A DNA stretch of 38,915 nt from Deltaproteobacteria bacterium (GTDB lineage: Bacteria; Myxococcota_A; Polyangia; Haliangiales; SHYZ01): the NCBI GenBank assembly GCA_016210055.1, contig JACQUZ010000174.1:1-38915 (forward strand). The letters are read 5' to 3'. Within the stretch, counting starts at the first letter, position 1, and each line of letters opens with the position of its first letter. Position numbers and translations under genes: made by a program. This document shows positions 15,865 to 25,751 of this stretch, in pieces. Under the pieces are notes generated by a model. It saw only the letters and a list, made by a program, of their open reading frames with translations, was not told the origin of the DNA and searched no databases.

Positions 15865-16086
15865 TCAATCGGGCGAGGCTCTGACAAAACGCCGCTCGAG
15901 CTTCTGGATCTGGTCCCGCTTGGCCAGCTTGCGTTTCTTTAGCTCGACCCACTCGATTTGCTCTTGGGCAGTCAGGGAGAGGTGCTTTTCCAGCTCCTGA
16001 AGACGCGCCTCGAGCGCACGGTGCTCGGCTCTGAGACGCTTGAGCAGGGCCTCCTGATCCGTGGCCTCCTGCATCAGCTTCTGCAT
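15865..16086 (-). CDS. DUF465 (YdcH-like) small coiled-coil protein
   Basis: The product has 73 residues. Heptad-rich helix LLKRLRAEHRALEARLQELE is followed by a turn and EWVELKKRKLAKRDQIQKLER. This H-x-x-L-E then L-K-x-x-K-L-x-x-K-D layout is the DUF465 signature. Members are small cytoplasmic helical hairpins of unknown role. A strong GGAAAGGAGG lies 4 bases before the ATG at 16086. It follows tsaB on the same strand and ends just outside the MITE-like element. Confidence 0.85.
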   Translation of the reverse strand: MQKLMQEATDQEALLKRLRAEHRALEARLQELEKHLSLTAQEQIEWVELKKRKLAKRDQIQKLERRFVRASPD

Positions 16087-16179
16087 CGCGCCTCCTTTCC
16101 GCCGCGGGGGCGGGGCTTGGGAAAATGCTACTGCGAGCTATCCCTTGGATCAATAGATCGATGGAGGCAAGGTAAGAAT

Positions 16180-16902
16180 TCATGCGACATGAGGATCACC
16201 GCCCTTCACCTCGGGGAATTTGAGCTCCGCCTCAGTCGGACGTAGGTATGCTGGAGTTGCCGTGGCGATTTCATCCGGAACGCCGCCCGCAAGCCGCGCC
16301 GTTGCAATCGTGCCCACGGCGGCGGCGCTGGGAGTCCTGCGCGATGACAATACCCTCCCGGCCTGCGCGGCCGCTTCTGGATAGACATCAATCCCGTCGC
16401 CGACTACCACGACGTAAGTGCTGCCAGCGTGAGCGCGGACGAAGGCACCGAGCTCATCGGGACCAAGGACGACCTCGGAAGTCACCGGGACCGGGGCACT
16501 CCCGTTCGGGTCCATCCGGAACAGGCCGGCGTAGAGCTCCCGCCGCTTTGCGTCGAGGATGGCAAGGACCAACTTGCCTGCGCGCGCTTCTTTTGCGGCC
16601 TCGAGCGCGAGCGCGGCCAGGGACGATACTGAGACAAGGGGCTTCTGCGCGGCGAAACAGAGCCCCTTTGCGGTAGCGAGGCCGATCCGGAGCCCGGTAA
16701 ACGATCCGGGGCCCACGCCGCAGGCGATCGCATCCAGGTCGCGAAGCGTCACGCCGGAGGATGAGAGGGCATCGCGGACGAGGACAAGGAGCGACTCCGA
16801 AGGTGGACGGACCTTCGCGTCGCGTTCTTCGAGGATCGTTCCGTCGGAGAGAACGGCAACCGACGCGGTGAAGGTGGAAGTATCGAGGGCAAGGAGCTTC
16901 AC
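16180..16902 (-). CDS. tsaB: tRNA threonylcarbamoyladenosine biosynthesis protein TsaB
   Basis: TsaB is the partner protein of TsaD in the complex that transfers threonylcarbamoyl to A37 of ANN-reading tRNAs. The 240-residue product begins KLLALDTSTFTASVAVL, the ASKHA-fold strand, and has GVGPGSFTGLRIGLATAKGL, the clearest TsaB signature. LAILDAKRRELYAGLF follows. It lacks the His metal ligands of TsaD, as TsaB does. The start is GTG 16902 with GAGG five bases before it; the much longer open frame (to 17169) would add about 90 unrelated residues. tsaD and tsaE are not in the window. Confidence 0.93.
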   Translation of the reverse strand: MKLLALDTSTFTASVAVLSDGTILEERDAKVRPPSESLLVLVRDALSSSGVTLRDLDAIACGVGPGSFTGLRIGLATAKGLCFAAQKPLVSVSSLAALALEAAKEARAGKLVLAILDAKRRELYAGLFRMDPNGSAPVPVTSEVVLGPDELGAFVRAHAGSTYVVVVGDGIDVYPEAAAQAGRVLSSRRTPSAAAVGTIATARLAGGVPDEIATATPAYLRPTEAELKFPEVKGGDPHVA

Positions 16903-17012
16903 GGGGACCTCAATGGAGAAGGTAACGGACCATAGCGTGACGCAAGGCCAGGGCGGTGTGAGAAAAAACGACGGACCACGGCCGCTGCTGCACGGTTCCG
17001 TCCCGGACGGGC

Positions 17013-18950
17013 CTAAGTCCCTCTTCCCGTAGGGACATCCCCAGGGCCGGTGGGCGGCATGGGTGGCGTAGCCGGTCCAAGATCCGCCGGAGGGATGAGG
17101 CTCGCTGGGGGCGCAGGGATGGGCGGAAGCGGTGGGGGGCCGAGGAGGTACGAGAACCCGATCCGCCACATGGCGCCGCCCATGCGACCGAGCTCGGCGA
17201 GGGCAGGGGGTGGAACGAGGGTGGCAAGCAGGTACGAGGCGCCAGCGTCGTTTCGGAGGACCCTCGTCGTGGACACGATGGCATCCTGCTTGGCGCTCGG
17301 GCGAAGGAACGGGGCGAGCATCAGCTCTCGTTCGGGTGTCATGCTGTCCGTATCCTGAAACACGCGCCCAACAAGGCGTGCCACCCCAGCGGTCGAAAGA
17401 TAGGACAGCGACACCCGCCCTTCTGGCGCCTGATCCCTCGCGCGGGCGAAACCCGGGTTTCCTGCCATCGAGGGCGTCTTCTCACCCAGGGCGGCGCGGA
17501 CCATTGTGTGGAGGCGGGCGCGATGGTCTCGGCCGGCCGCCCACACGACTTGGTCACCGATCGTCGCCAAGGCCAGCACGATCCGGTCGCCGTACAGCCA
17601 TTGGAAGGCCTTCTTTTCGCGCGACGCTGAAGCGGGCCACCTGGGCATGAGCTCCAGCTCGTCAGTGGCCGTACCGCCCTCCCGCCCGGCGTTCTCCCGG
17701 GCCCGCACCCGGAAGTGGATCTTGCCTGGGTCGAGCCCGAGCTCGGCAGCCATGAGCTTGCCCATGCTCGGACCGAGGGCGAGGTATGCCCGGGTCGTGG
17801 CGTTCCGCGAGCGAGCGGGGAAGCTCGCGCGGAACGCGCCGCCCACGCCGATGCCTCCCCCTTCTGCGGGCCAGGTGGCAAAGACGGTCTCTCCGGTAAG
17901 AAATCTTCCCCAATCTCCGAGCGCGCTCCGCCACGCCGAATGCCTCTTTTCGGGCGTGTCCGGCGAGAGCGCCCCCAGGTACATCACGAGGTCTTCCGTG
18001 TCCTCCTGCAGGCGCCGTGGGCTCATGCGGGTCGCGTACACGAGCAGAGCGTCCTCAGGCATGAGCTCCGCCCCCCACGTGGGACCTGGGTTCTGCGCCG
18101 CGACGTTCTCGGCCAGGGGGCTCCCTGGAAGCGCGCGCGCCTCGAATTCCAGCCTCACGCCTTCCGGGCTCGCGTTGGCCCGGATGTCCAGGGCGGAGAC
18201 GCTCCCCACGTACTGCGTCGCGCGCCGGAGGTGCCTCATGCCGTGCGTGGCGCGGGGATCGCTGCGTTGGCCGAATGCAAGGAGGGTGGCCAGCTCGGTC
18301 GCGGCCTGGTCGAGCTTCGCCCGCAGAGCTTCCGGAAGCTCTTCCAGGAGCACTCTGGCCACTAGCCCCTCGAAAGGGGTTTCTCGAATCGGGAAGAGGA
18401 CGTGGCGGGCGTGCGCCGAGGCCCCAGATTGGAACGCCATGTACGCGACGGTGCCGTCTGGGTCCTTGAAGATGCCCACGACGAGCAGCCCTTGGCCGGC
18501 GGTGTATGCGGCCTCCCTTTGCGTGCCTCCGGGATGGCGGTTAAGCGCCTTGTTGAGCAGCTGGAGGAAGGCTTGCCCGGACCTCACGGGGACAGCCACG
18601 AGGAGCTGCAAATCGCCGGCCTCGCCTCGAGGGGAGAGAACTGCCAACGCAATGGGGCGACTCGCGTCGATGGCCTGCGTGGCGCCTTGCAGGCCGAGTC
18701 CTAGCCCGATGTGGTCCAAAAGGGCATTGCGCTCGGCTGGTTTCGCTGGGCTCCCGGTGGCCAAAACCATGAGCTGGCCCAGCGTTTTGTCGAGATTCCC
18801 CACGACGACCCACGCGAGCACGCCTTCGGAGCTCGTGCGAGCGTCGGTGAGGACCTCGTTGCCTGCTGGTACCACGAGATCCTGCGCGCCCACGCCGCAC
18901 GACACGGCGACGAGCAGGGACAAAAAGACCCCGCGGCGGTTTTCCTTCAT
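17013..18950 (-). CDS. Exported protein of unknown function, 645 residues
   Basis: I do not recognise the family. The start ATG 18950 (MKENRR) gives a clear signal peptide (FLSLLVAVSCGVGAQ). The mature part is soluble, with alternating alpha/beta character and repeated hydrophobic strands of the LLVVGIF and VALAVLSP type. It might hold two similar halves, each with an LQLLVAVPV- or IVLALATIGDQVVW-type strand core. The last 60 residues are proline-rich (many PPxPP runs), like a flexible tail. It is divergent from the MXAN_5187-like gene by 60 bases and precedes tsaB. Periplasmic or surface location is inferred from the signal peptide. The open frame reaches 19559, but that part runs antisense to the neighbouring gene. 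Confidence 0.75.
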   Translation of the reverse strand: MKENRRGVFLSLLVAVSCGVGAQDLVVPAGNEVLTDARTSSEGVLAWVVVGNLDKTLGQLMVLATGSPAKPAERNALLDHIGLGLGLQGATQAIDASRPIALAVLSPRGEAGDLQLLVAVPVRSGQAFLQLLNKALNRHPGGTQREAAYTAGQGLLVVGIFKDPDGTVAYMAFQSGASAHARHVLFPIRETPFEGLVARVLLEELPEALRAKLDQAATELATLLAFGQRSDPRATHGMRHLRRATQYVGSVSALDIRANASPEGVRLEFEARALPGSPLAENVAAQNPGPTWGAELMPEDALLVYATRMSPRRLQEDTEDLVMYLGALSPDTPEKRHSAWRSALGDWGRFLTGETVFATWPAEGGGIGVGGAFRASFPARSRNATTRAYLALGPSMGKLMAAELGLDPGKIHFRVRARENAGREGGTATDELELMPRWPASASREKKAFQWLYGDRIVLALATIGDQVVWAAGRDHRARLHTMVRAALGEKTPSMAGNPGFARARDQAPEGRVSLSYLSTAGVARLVGRVFQDTDSMTPERELMLAPFLRPSAKQDAIVSTTRVLRNDAGASYLLATLVPPPALAELGRMGGAMWRIGFSYLLGPPPLPPIPAPPASLIPPADLGPATPPMPPTGPGDVPTGRGT

Positions 18951-19010
18951 CTTTATTGTTTCGGGGCCTACCGGCGCCCACTTCAAGGGGCGTGGTATAG
19001 TTTCACCGAG

Positions 19011-20228
19011 ATGGCGATCGACACCGGTGGTCGGAAGCAGCCCGGCGCTGAACCCGACTGGGAGGAGATTCTCAACGAGCTTGAGAAGAAGATCGATCGC
19101 CTCAAAGTGCTCTACGAACAGTACTTCATGGGGATCGAGAAGATTGAGCCCCAGACTCTTCGGAAAGAAGTCAGCCGGAAGCTCCTCGAGCTCACGCAGG
19201 CCGACCCGAGGCGGACCGGAGTCAGGTACCGCTTCATGTCCATCCAGCAGAAGTTCAATACCTACTCGAACTATTGGAATCGCACCCTTCGAGCAATTGA
19301 GAAAGGGACCTACTTCCGTAACGTGGCCAAGGCAGGGCGTGATGCCCTTCGCCGTGGGGTTGAGCTTCCCGAGGAGCTCTTGCGCTCCATGCCCGAGAAG
19401 ATGCGGGAACGCATGGTCAAGGAGCATCAGCGCCTGCTCGAGCGAGCGGCGCTCGATGGGGTTCGAAGAGGCCTCAGCACGGGCGCTCCGGAAGGCGACA
19501 GGCGTGGTGCCCAGGTCCTTGATGAGACCTTCAGTGAGTCCTTTGATGAGCTCTTTCATGACGCGCTCGAGGGGCTCGAAGCCAAGCCTGCGAGCGTCAT
19601 GCCCGCCGTGGGCGAGCAGGCTCCTCGGAAAGCACCAGAGAAAGAACCCTCTCCGTCGCCGGCCCAGGCGAAAGCACAGCCATTAGACGATGGTTTTGAC
19701 AACGACTTCGACACCGCGTTCGGTCAGCTCACGGGAGAATGGGAAGCGCCGAAGACGGGATCGTCAGCGGAAGGCATGGGTCGCGGAGCAAAGGGGAACG
19801 AACCAAAAGGCCCTGCACCCAAGCCTACGCCGAGAGCCACCAGTGGCGGTGCGCAAGGGCACCCCAGTGCGTCCGTGTCACCTGGGCGAGCGGCGGTGCC
19901 GGGCACAGGCGGTGGACCATCCTCCGGGCGTCCTGCCCCAGCCAGGCCCGCCCCGCAGCCCACACCGGCCGGGCCAGCGTCAAATCCAGGGATGCCCAAG
20001 ATCCCACCGGGGATGGACGAACAGTCGATGCAGGCGCTCTACAAGCGCTATGTCCAGGCGAAGAAGCTCCTTGGGGAGGACACGAGCAAGATCAAGTACG
20101 AGCACATCGTGCAGACGGTCGCCAAGCAAGCGCCGCACATCATGGAGCAGCACAAGGCAAGAGAAGTCGAGTTCGCGGTCGTCATCAAGGACGACAAGGT
20201 CATTTTGAAGGCGACGCCGAAGAAGTGA
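19011..20228 (+). CDS. Coiled-coil/linker protein resembling the MXAN_5187 family
   Basis: The product has 405 residues and no signal peptide. The N-terminal 140 residues are helical, with coiled-coil character (EILNELEKKIDRLKVLYEQYF) and a compact RFMSIQQKFNTYSNYWNRTL section. A long Pro/Ala/Gly-rich linker (about 200-330) follows. The C-terminal 70 residues form a small alpha/beta domain (MQALYKRYVQAKKLLGEDTSKIKY to AVVIKDDKVILKA). This layout resembles proteins annotated in myxobacteria as having the MXAN_5187 C-terminal domain, of unknown function; that match is from memory. ATG 19011 is chosen because the in-frame extension to 18711 is antisense to the divergent gene. Its 3' end overlaps hflX by 29 bases. 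Confidence 0.72.
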   Translation: MAIDTGGRKQPGAEPDWEEILNELEKKIDRLKVLYEQYFMGIEKIEPQTLRKEVSRKLLELTQADPRRTGVRYRFMSIQQKFNTYSNYWNRTLRAIEKGTYFRNVAKAGRDALRRGVELPEELLRSMPEKMRERMVKEHQRLLERAALDGVRRGLSTGAPEGDRRGAQVLDETFSESFDELFHDALEGLEAKPASVMPAVGEQAPRKAPEKEPSPSPAQAKAQPLDDGFDNDFDTAFGQLTGEWEAPKTGSSAEGMGRGAKGNEPKGPAPKPTPRATSGGAQGHPSASVSPGRAAVPGTGGGPSSGRPAPARPAPQPTPAGPASNPGMPKIPPGMDEQSMQALYKRYVQAKKLLGEDTSKIKYEHIVQTVAKQAPHIMEQHKAREVEFAVVIKDDKVILKATPKK

Positions 20229-21933
20229 CCGCGATATCTGACGCCTCTGGGGGAGCCACGCGTCTCTCTTTCCACAGCTCCTCCTCGATCTTTTCGAGCA
20301 GCGGGGCCAGGGTGAGCGGGTCGCTGGCGGAGATGGGGAGCCCGGCCCACGAGCGCGCGCGCGCTTGCACCTCATCCGCTGGGAGCAGGTCCTGCTTGTT
20401 GAACACGAGAAGGCGCGGTTTTTCGGCCAACCCCAGGCCGGCAAGGATGCGGGAGACGGCATCGATGTGCTGCTCAAAATCTGGATCCGCCGCATCGACC
20501 ACGTGGATGAGGAGGCTTGCGTCGTCGAGCTCCTCGAGAGTGGCACGGAACGCGTTGACGAGGTCTTGCGGCAAGTCCCTGATGAACCCCACGGTGTCAG
20601 TTAGAACGACTTCTCTCTCGCGGGGAAAACGCAACCTACGGCTCGTGGGATCCAGCGTGGCGAACAGCTGGTCCGAGGCATATACCTCGGCGTGGGTGAG
20701 GGTGTTGAGGAGCGTGGACTTGCCAGCGTTCGTGTAGCCAACGATCGACACGATGGGGACGGCGCGCTCTGTGCGCAGGCCTCGCCGAACTTGCCGGTGC
20801 CGAGAGAGCTCGTCGATCTGTTTCTCCAATCGGGTGATGCGCTCGCGGGCGCGTCGGCGGTTGATCTCCAGCTTGGTCTCGCCAGGACCTCGCCCCCCGA
20901 TGCCACCGGTCAAGCGGGACATCATGGTGTTCTTCTCCACGAGGCGGGGCAGGGCATGCCTTAGCTGGGCGAGCTCGACTTGCAGCTTCCCGTCGCGGCT
21001 CCGCGCGCGCTGGGCAAAGATGTCGAGGATGAGCATGGCCCTGTCCATGACCTTGAGCTCGGTGAAATCGCTGATGGCCCGCGCCTGGCCAGGGGTCAGG
21101 TCGGGATCGAAGATGAGCACCTCGGCACCGAGCTGCATGGCCCTCACGACGATTTCCTCGAGTTTCCCTCGGCCGATGAGGTACCGGGGATCTGCCTCGG
21201 CGCGGAACTGCGTGACCACGCCCTGCACGCGAACTCCCGCGGTCTGGCACAGCTCGCAGAGCTCGTCCACCCGGGCCTTGGAGTCGGCGTGGCGCGTGGC
21301 TAAGGCGGGCGGGGCTCCGTTCTTGGATTCCCTCCGGCCGAGAGAGACGTGGATGAGGATGGCCTTGTCCTTACCGGCGTCAGTCAGAGCAACGCGATCG
21401 GTGGCGCGGGCGAACTCCTCCTCGAGAGATCGAATGAGCGCTTCGAAGTCGAGGGAGAGATGGTGAACTGGTTCCGAAGGGAGAACACGCCAAGCCTCCC
21501 CGGATGCGCTCGGGGGGAGCAAGTGGGCCACCGAAATGTGGCCCGCCCGGCCACCTCGCTCAGCCGAGATGGCGGCGACCAGGTCCAGGCGAAGGAGCGC
21601 GAGATCGGTCAGATCGTCGCGGCTTAGGGGCTCGGCGCGCAAGTGGGTGTGCACTAGCCTCAGGCCACGGAACCGGCCGCGCGCCGCGCGTAGTCTCCCC
21701 ACGTCGGGAAGGAACAGCCTGTGGGCATCGCCTACGACGACATGGTCGATGTGCCCGCGGCGGTCGATGAGGATGCCGACCTGTCGTCCGATTTCGATTG
21801 CGCACTCGCAAAGGAAAGCGGCGAGCTCGGCCCCGACTACGTCGCGCGGTGCGACTCGCCGTCGGTAGATGCGCTCGAGCATGCGGAGCTGCCCGGGCTT
21901 GAGTCCTGCGGTGTTTCCTGTGACTTCCTGCAT
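20200..21933 (-). CDS. hflX: Ribosome-associated GTPase HflX
   Basis: HflX is a GTPase that binds 50S subunits and splits stalled ribosomes under stress. The 577-residue product has the glycine-rich HflX domain with DPRYLIGRGKLEE and IFDPDLTPGQARAI, then the RLTGGIGGRGPGETKLE helix, and the GTPase domain with GYTNAGKST (P-loop), DTVGFIRDLP (switch II) and NKQD (base specificity). It carries about 170 extra N-terminal residues compared with E. coli HflX, a longer form I believe occurs in other bacteria too. It is convergent with the MXAN_5187-like gene, sharing 29 bases of coding DNA, and divergent from the HD-GYP gene by 32 bases. Confidence 0.95.
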   Translation of the reverse strand: MQEVTGNTAGLKPGQLRMLERIYRRRVAPRDVVGAELAAFLCECAIEIGRQVGILIDRRGHIDHVVVGDAHRLFLPDVGRLRAARGRFRGLRLVHTHLRAEPLSRDDLTDLALLRLDLVAAISAERGGRAGHISVAHLLPPSASGEAWRVLPSEPVHHLSLDFEALIRSLEEEFARATDRVALTDAGKDKAILIHVSLGRRESKNGAPPALATRHADSKARVDELCELCQTAGVRVQGVVTQFRAEADPRYLIGRGKLEEIVVRAMQLGAEVLIFDPDLTPGQARAISDFTELKVMDRAMLILDIFAQRARSRDGKLQVELAQLRHALPRLVEKNTMMSRLTGGIGGRGPGETKLEINRRRARERITRLEKQIDELSRHRQVRRGLRTERAVPIVSIVGYTNAGKSTLLNTLTHAEVYASDQLFATLDPTSRRLRFPREREVVLTDTVGFIRDLPQDLVNAFRATLEELDDASLLIHVVDAADPDFEQHIDAVSRILAGLGLAEKPRLLVFNKQDLLPADEVQARARSWAGLPISASDPLTLAPLLEKIEEELWKERRVAPPEASDIAVTSSASPSK

Positions 21934-21965
21934 TCTAGGTTTCCAAGTATAATCGTTGCGGTTTC

Positions 21966-23147
<1,182 letters not shown>

Positions 23148-23182
23148 CTTGCTCTACGGCATGGCGGCGGGAGCCTATTCCC

Positions 23183-25630
23183 TCAGGAATCCCCGTCGAG
23201 CAGGGTGAGAGCGATAGCCATCGCCTTCTTGGCTTTCTGCACGACGGCCTCGTCGGACTTGATTTTCTGATAGGCCTTGAGCACCTGCTCCTGGTAGGAC
23301 GCGTTCTGCTTCTCGAGCTCCTCGATGGCGCGCTTGAGCTCCCCTACCTCGGCTTGCAAGTCCTCAATGTCTTTCTGGTAACCCGCGATCGACTTCTCCC
23401 GTGCGGAGATCGAGGCCTGGGCCGCCTGAAGCTCTCCCTCCAGTGCCTTCACCCGGTCACGCGCAGTGGCCAGCCCCTTGTTGAGATCGTCGATCTCGGC
23501 CCGCATTTCAGCCCGAAGGTCCGCCACGGCAACCGCGTGACCCGCCTCGAGATCCGTGCGCTCCTTGTCGGCCTGGGCCCGGAGCGCTTTGGTCTCGGAC
23601 GCGTGCCGCGCCGCTTGTGCCTCCAGCTCCCTCGCTTTTTCCGCGGCCAGGCGTGCCAGGTCGTCGGCGTGCAACTTGCTCTGCTCCTCGAGCGCTCGCC
23701 GGTGTTCCTGGAGCTGTGCGTTCAGGTCGGCCTGACGGCGGTCTTCCGCCTCGGCGAGCTCATTCTCGCGTTTTTCTTCCTGGGCGGCAATCTCGCCTCG
23801 ATGCCGCTCAAGAGCCGCTCGCATGGCCGCTTCGTGCTGCTCGACGAGCTGCCGGCGGGCGCTTTCCGCCTTCTGTTCCTTGTCACCCAGGGCTGCCTCG
23901 TGCGAGCTCCGTAACGCGGCCAGCTCGCGCGCGTGGTCCTTCTTCTGCGCATCGATTTCCGCGCCGTGATCTCGCGCCTGCCGCTCGAGCTCCTGAGCTC
24001 GCGCCTGGCTTGCCGCCGCGAGCTCTCTGGTCTTCTCCTCCATGAGCCGCTTCTCGAGGGCCACCTTGGACGCTTCGAGCTCTGCCAGCTTGGCTGCCGC
24101 CTCTTTCCTGATCTGCGCGACTTCCGTCTTCTCCCGGGCGAGTGCCTGCGACAACTCCTGGGTCTCGGCAGTGAGCTTCTTCTTCAGGATGTCGCTTTCC
24201 TCATATGCCTTTCGTGATTCGCTCTGGGCAATCTCGAGGCGCGCCTTGAGACCCTTTTCCCGCTCTGCGGCCATCTCCTTGTCGCGAGTCAAGCCGGCGA
24301 TGGTCTCGTTCGCCGTGACCAGGCTGCCCTCGACGGAAAGAAGACGCTCTTCGCCCTCACGCTGGCGCCTCTCGAGCTCGCGAGTCCGCTCCTTGGCGGT
24401 CAAAACATGCCGGTCCTTGGAATCGACCTCTTCCTTGAGATCGATGATCTCTTTCTCCTTGCGGTTGATGAGCTCACGAAGATTCAGGAACTCCCGTTCC
24501 CGTGAAAAAGAAGTCGCGGCGGGCGCTTGCGACTTCTTTGCCTCCTCGACCGCGCTCCGAAGTCGCTCGCATTCGAGCTCCAACTCAGTGACACGAGCTC
24601 GAAGGGGTCCGCTTTCATCCGCGCCTTGTGGCGTCCACGGCGCGGCCTGGGCGGCCACGTCTTCAAGACCAAGGTCGATGTCCGACGATCCCGATGCAGC
24701 GAGCGCGGCCTCTACGGGTGCCTTGCCTACTTGCTCGAAGGAGTCGGCGGCAGGCGTCTCCCGGACCACGAGGGCATCGTATTCCGTCGCGTACTCGGTC
24801 GGAGCGAAGCCCGCCCCATTTTCCGGCGCTTCGAGCTGCTCTTCGACGAGCTCGGGCATCTCGGGAAACTCCGTCTCCTCGGCCATGTCAACGGCCATGG
24901 GGATCTCTTCCACGATCGAGCCGGCATCGGCCACCTCCTCGAAGGCCTGCTCGTGGCCCGCCGCGGGGCCCTGCTCCCCGCGAAAATGCGTCGCCGCGGA
25001 CTCGTCACCCTCGAAGGATTCCTCGATGATTGGCTCGCCCATGCCCATGGCGGCGAAGGCGGCCTCGGTTTCGGCGTCGATTCCTTCGTCGAGGATTTCG
25101 CTGGAGGGGACATCGCCTTCCGGGTAGGCGGCGCCAAATCCATCGGATTGGACAAGAGCTCCGCCCGTCGTTTCTTCCCCGATGGGCTCCTCATCGATCG
25201 CTATTTCCTCCGCGTCCAGAGGAAGCTCGAGGTCATCCACGGCGATGGGCGGTCCTAGGCCGATGAGCCCGTCCACCTTGGTGATGAGCTCGTCCCGCGA
25301 GAGGGTTCGCTTGTCCATGTACTCGTCGGCGTGAACCCGGAGCTTTCGGTGCTGCTCCAAGTCAGATGGTGGCACCGAGGCGGTCGCGAGGACCACCGGG
25401 ATGTTCTTGGCAATCCCCTTCTTCGCCTTGTTGCACGTCGCGTATCCGAGCTTGTCGGGCAGCTCAACCGCGATGAACAAGAGCTCGGGCTCGAGCTCCT
25501 TGGCGAGGCCCAAGCCGTCGTTGTGGTCCTGCACCACCGCCACGTCGACCCCGTACGGGGAAAGGGCGTTTTGGAGGAGCGAGGAGAAACTCTGATCGTT
25601 ATCGATGACGAGCACGCGGCGTTCGGCCAT
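23183..25630 (-). CDS. FrzS/AglZ-like protein: pseudo-receiver plus long coiled coil
   Basis: The product has 815 residues. Residues 1-125 form a receiver fold that starts RRVLVIDNDQSF but reads LLFIAVELPDKLGY where the acceptor Asp belongs. It continues QHRKLRVHADEYMDK, very like FrzS and AglZ of Myxococcus, pole-localised motility regulators with atypical receivers. An acidic linker (about 130-330, rich in Glu) follows, then a coiled coil (about 335-805) with continuous heptads. FrzS and AglZ are about 557 and 1395 residues long, so this is intermediate. A GGAG lies before ATG 25630. The role in motility or polarity is inferred by homology. Whether it is the FrzS or AglZ counterpart is undecided. 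Confidence 0.82.
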   Translation of the reverse strand: MAERRVLVIDNDQSFSSLLQNALSPYGVDVAVVQDHNDGLGLAKELEPELLFIAVELPDKLGYATCNKAKKGIAKNIPVVLATASVPPSDLEQHRKLRVHADEYMDKRTLSRDELITKVDGLIGLGPPIAVDDLELPLDAEEIAIDEEPIGEETTGGALVQSDGFGAAYPEGDVPSSEILDEGIDAETEAAFAAMGMGEPIIEESFEGDESAATHFRGEQGPAAGHEQAFEEVADAGSIVEEIPMAVDMAEETEFPEMPELVEEQLEAPENGAGFAPTEYATEYDALVVRETPAADSFEQVGKAPVEAALAASGSSDIDLGLEDVAAQAAPWTPQGADESGPLRARVTELELECERLRSAVEEAKKSQAPAATSFSREREFLNLRELINRKEKEIIDLKEEVDSKDRHVLTAKERTRELERRQREGEERLLSVEGSLVTANETIAGLTRDKEMAAEREKGLKARLEIAQSESRKAYEESDILKKKLTAETQELSQALAREKTEVAQIRKEAAAKLAELEASKVALEKRLMEEKTRELAAASQARAQELERQARDHGAEIDAQKKDHARELAALRSSHEAALGDKEQKAESARRQLVEQHEAAMRAALERHRGEIAAQEEKRENELAEAEDRRQADLNAQLQEHRRALEEQSKLHADDLARLAAEKARELEAQAARHASETKALRAQADKERTDLEAGHAVAVADLRAEMRAEIDDLNKGLATARDRVKALEGELQAAQASISAREKSIAGYQKDIEDLQAEVGELKRAIEELEKQNASYQEQVLKAYQKIKSDEAVVQKAKKAMAIALTLLDGDS

Positions 25631-25713
25631 GGAGCGGTCTTCTCCTGGGATGCCGCGATTTTATCAAAGTCGAAGGCGGAAAGGCGAAGGATGACGTGAC
25701 GAGCCCCTCGAGG

Positions 25714-25742
25714 TTGACAACGAGCGATTCTGGTCATGAAAT
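25714..25742 (+). promoter_or_regulatory. Promoter placed to give a leaderless mRNA for the radical SAM fusion gene
   Basis: TTGACA (25714-25719) and TGAAAT (25737-25742, four of six matches) are 17 bases apart. Transcription would start near 25749, only a few bases before ATG 25752, and no Shine-Dalgarno is present in that spacer. Confidence 0.45.
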
Positions 25743-25751
25743 TACTCTTTC

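Noticed and set aside
15615..15887. 90-codon minus-strand frame through the MITE-like element
   Set aside because: It spans the inverted repeats and the kinase end, and has no ribosome site or recognisable domain.
17506..19686. 726-codon open frame on the plus strand
   Set aside because: It is antisense to the signal-peptide protein and out of frame with the 19011 gene; its Ser/Arg/Pro composition is that of a shadow frame in GC-rich DNA.
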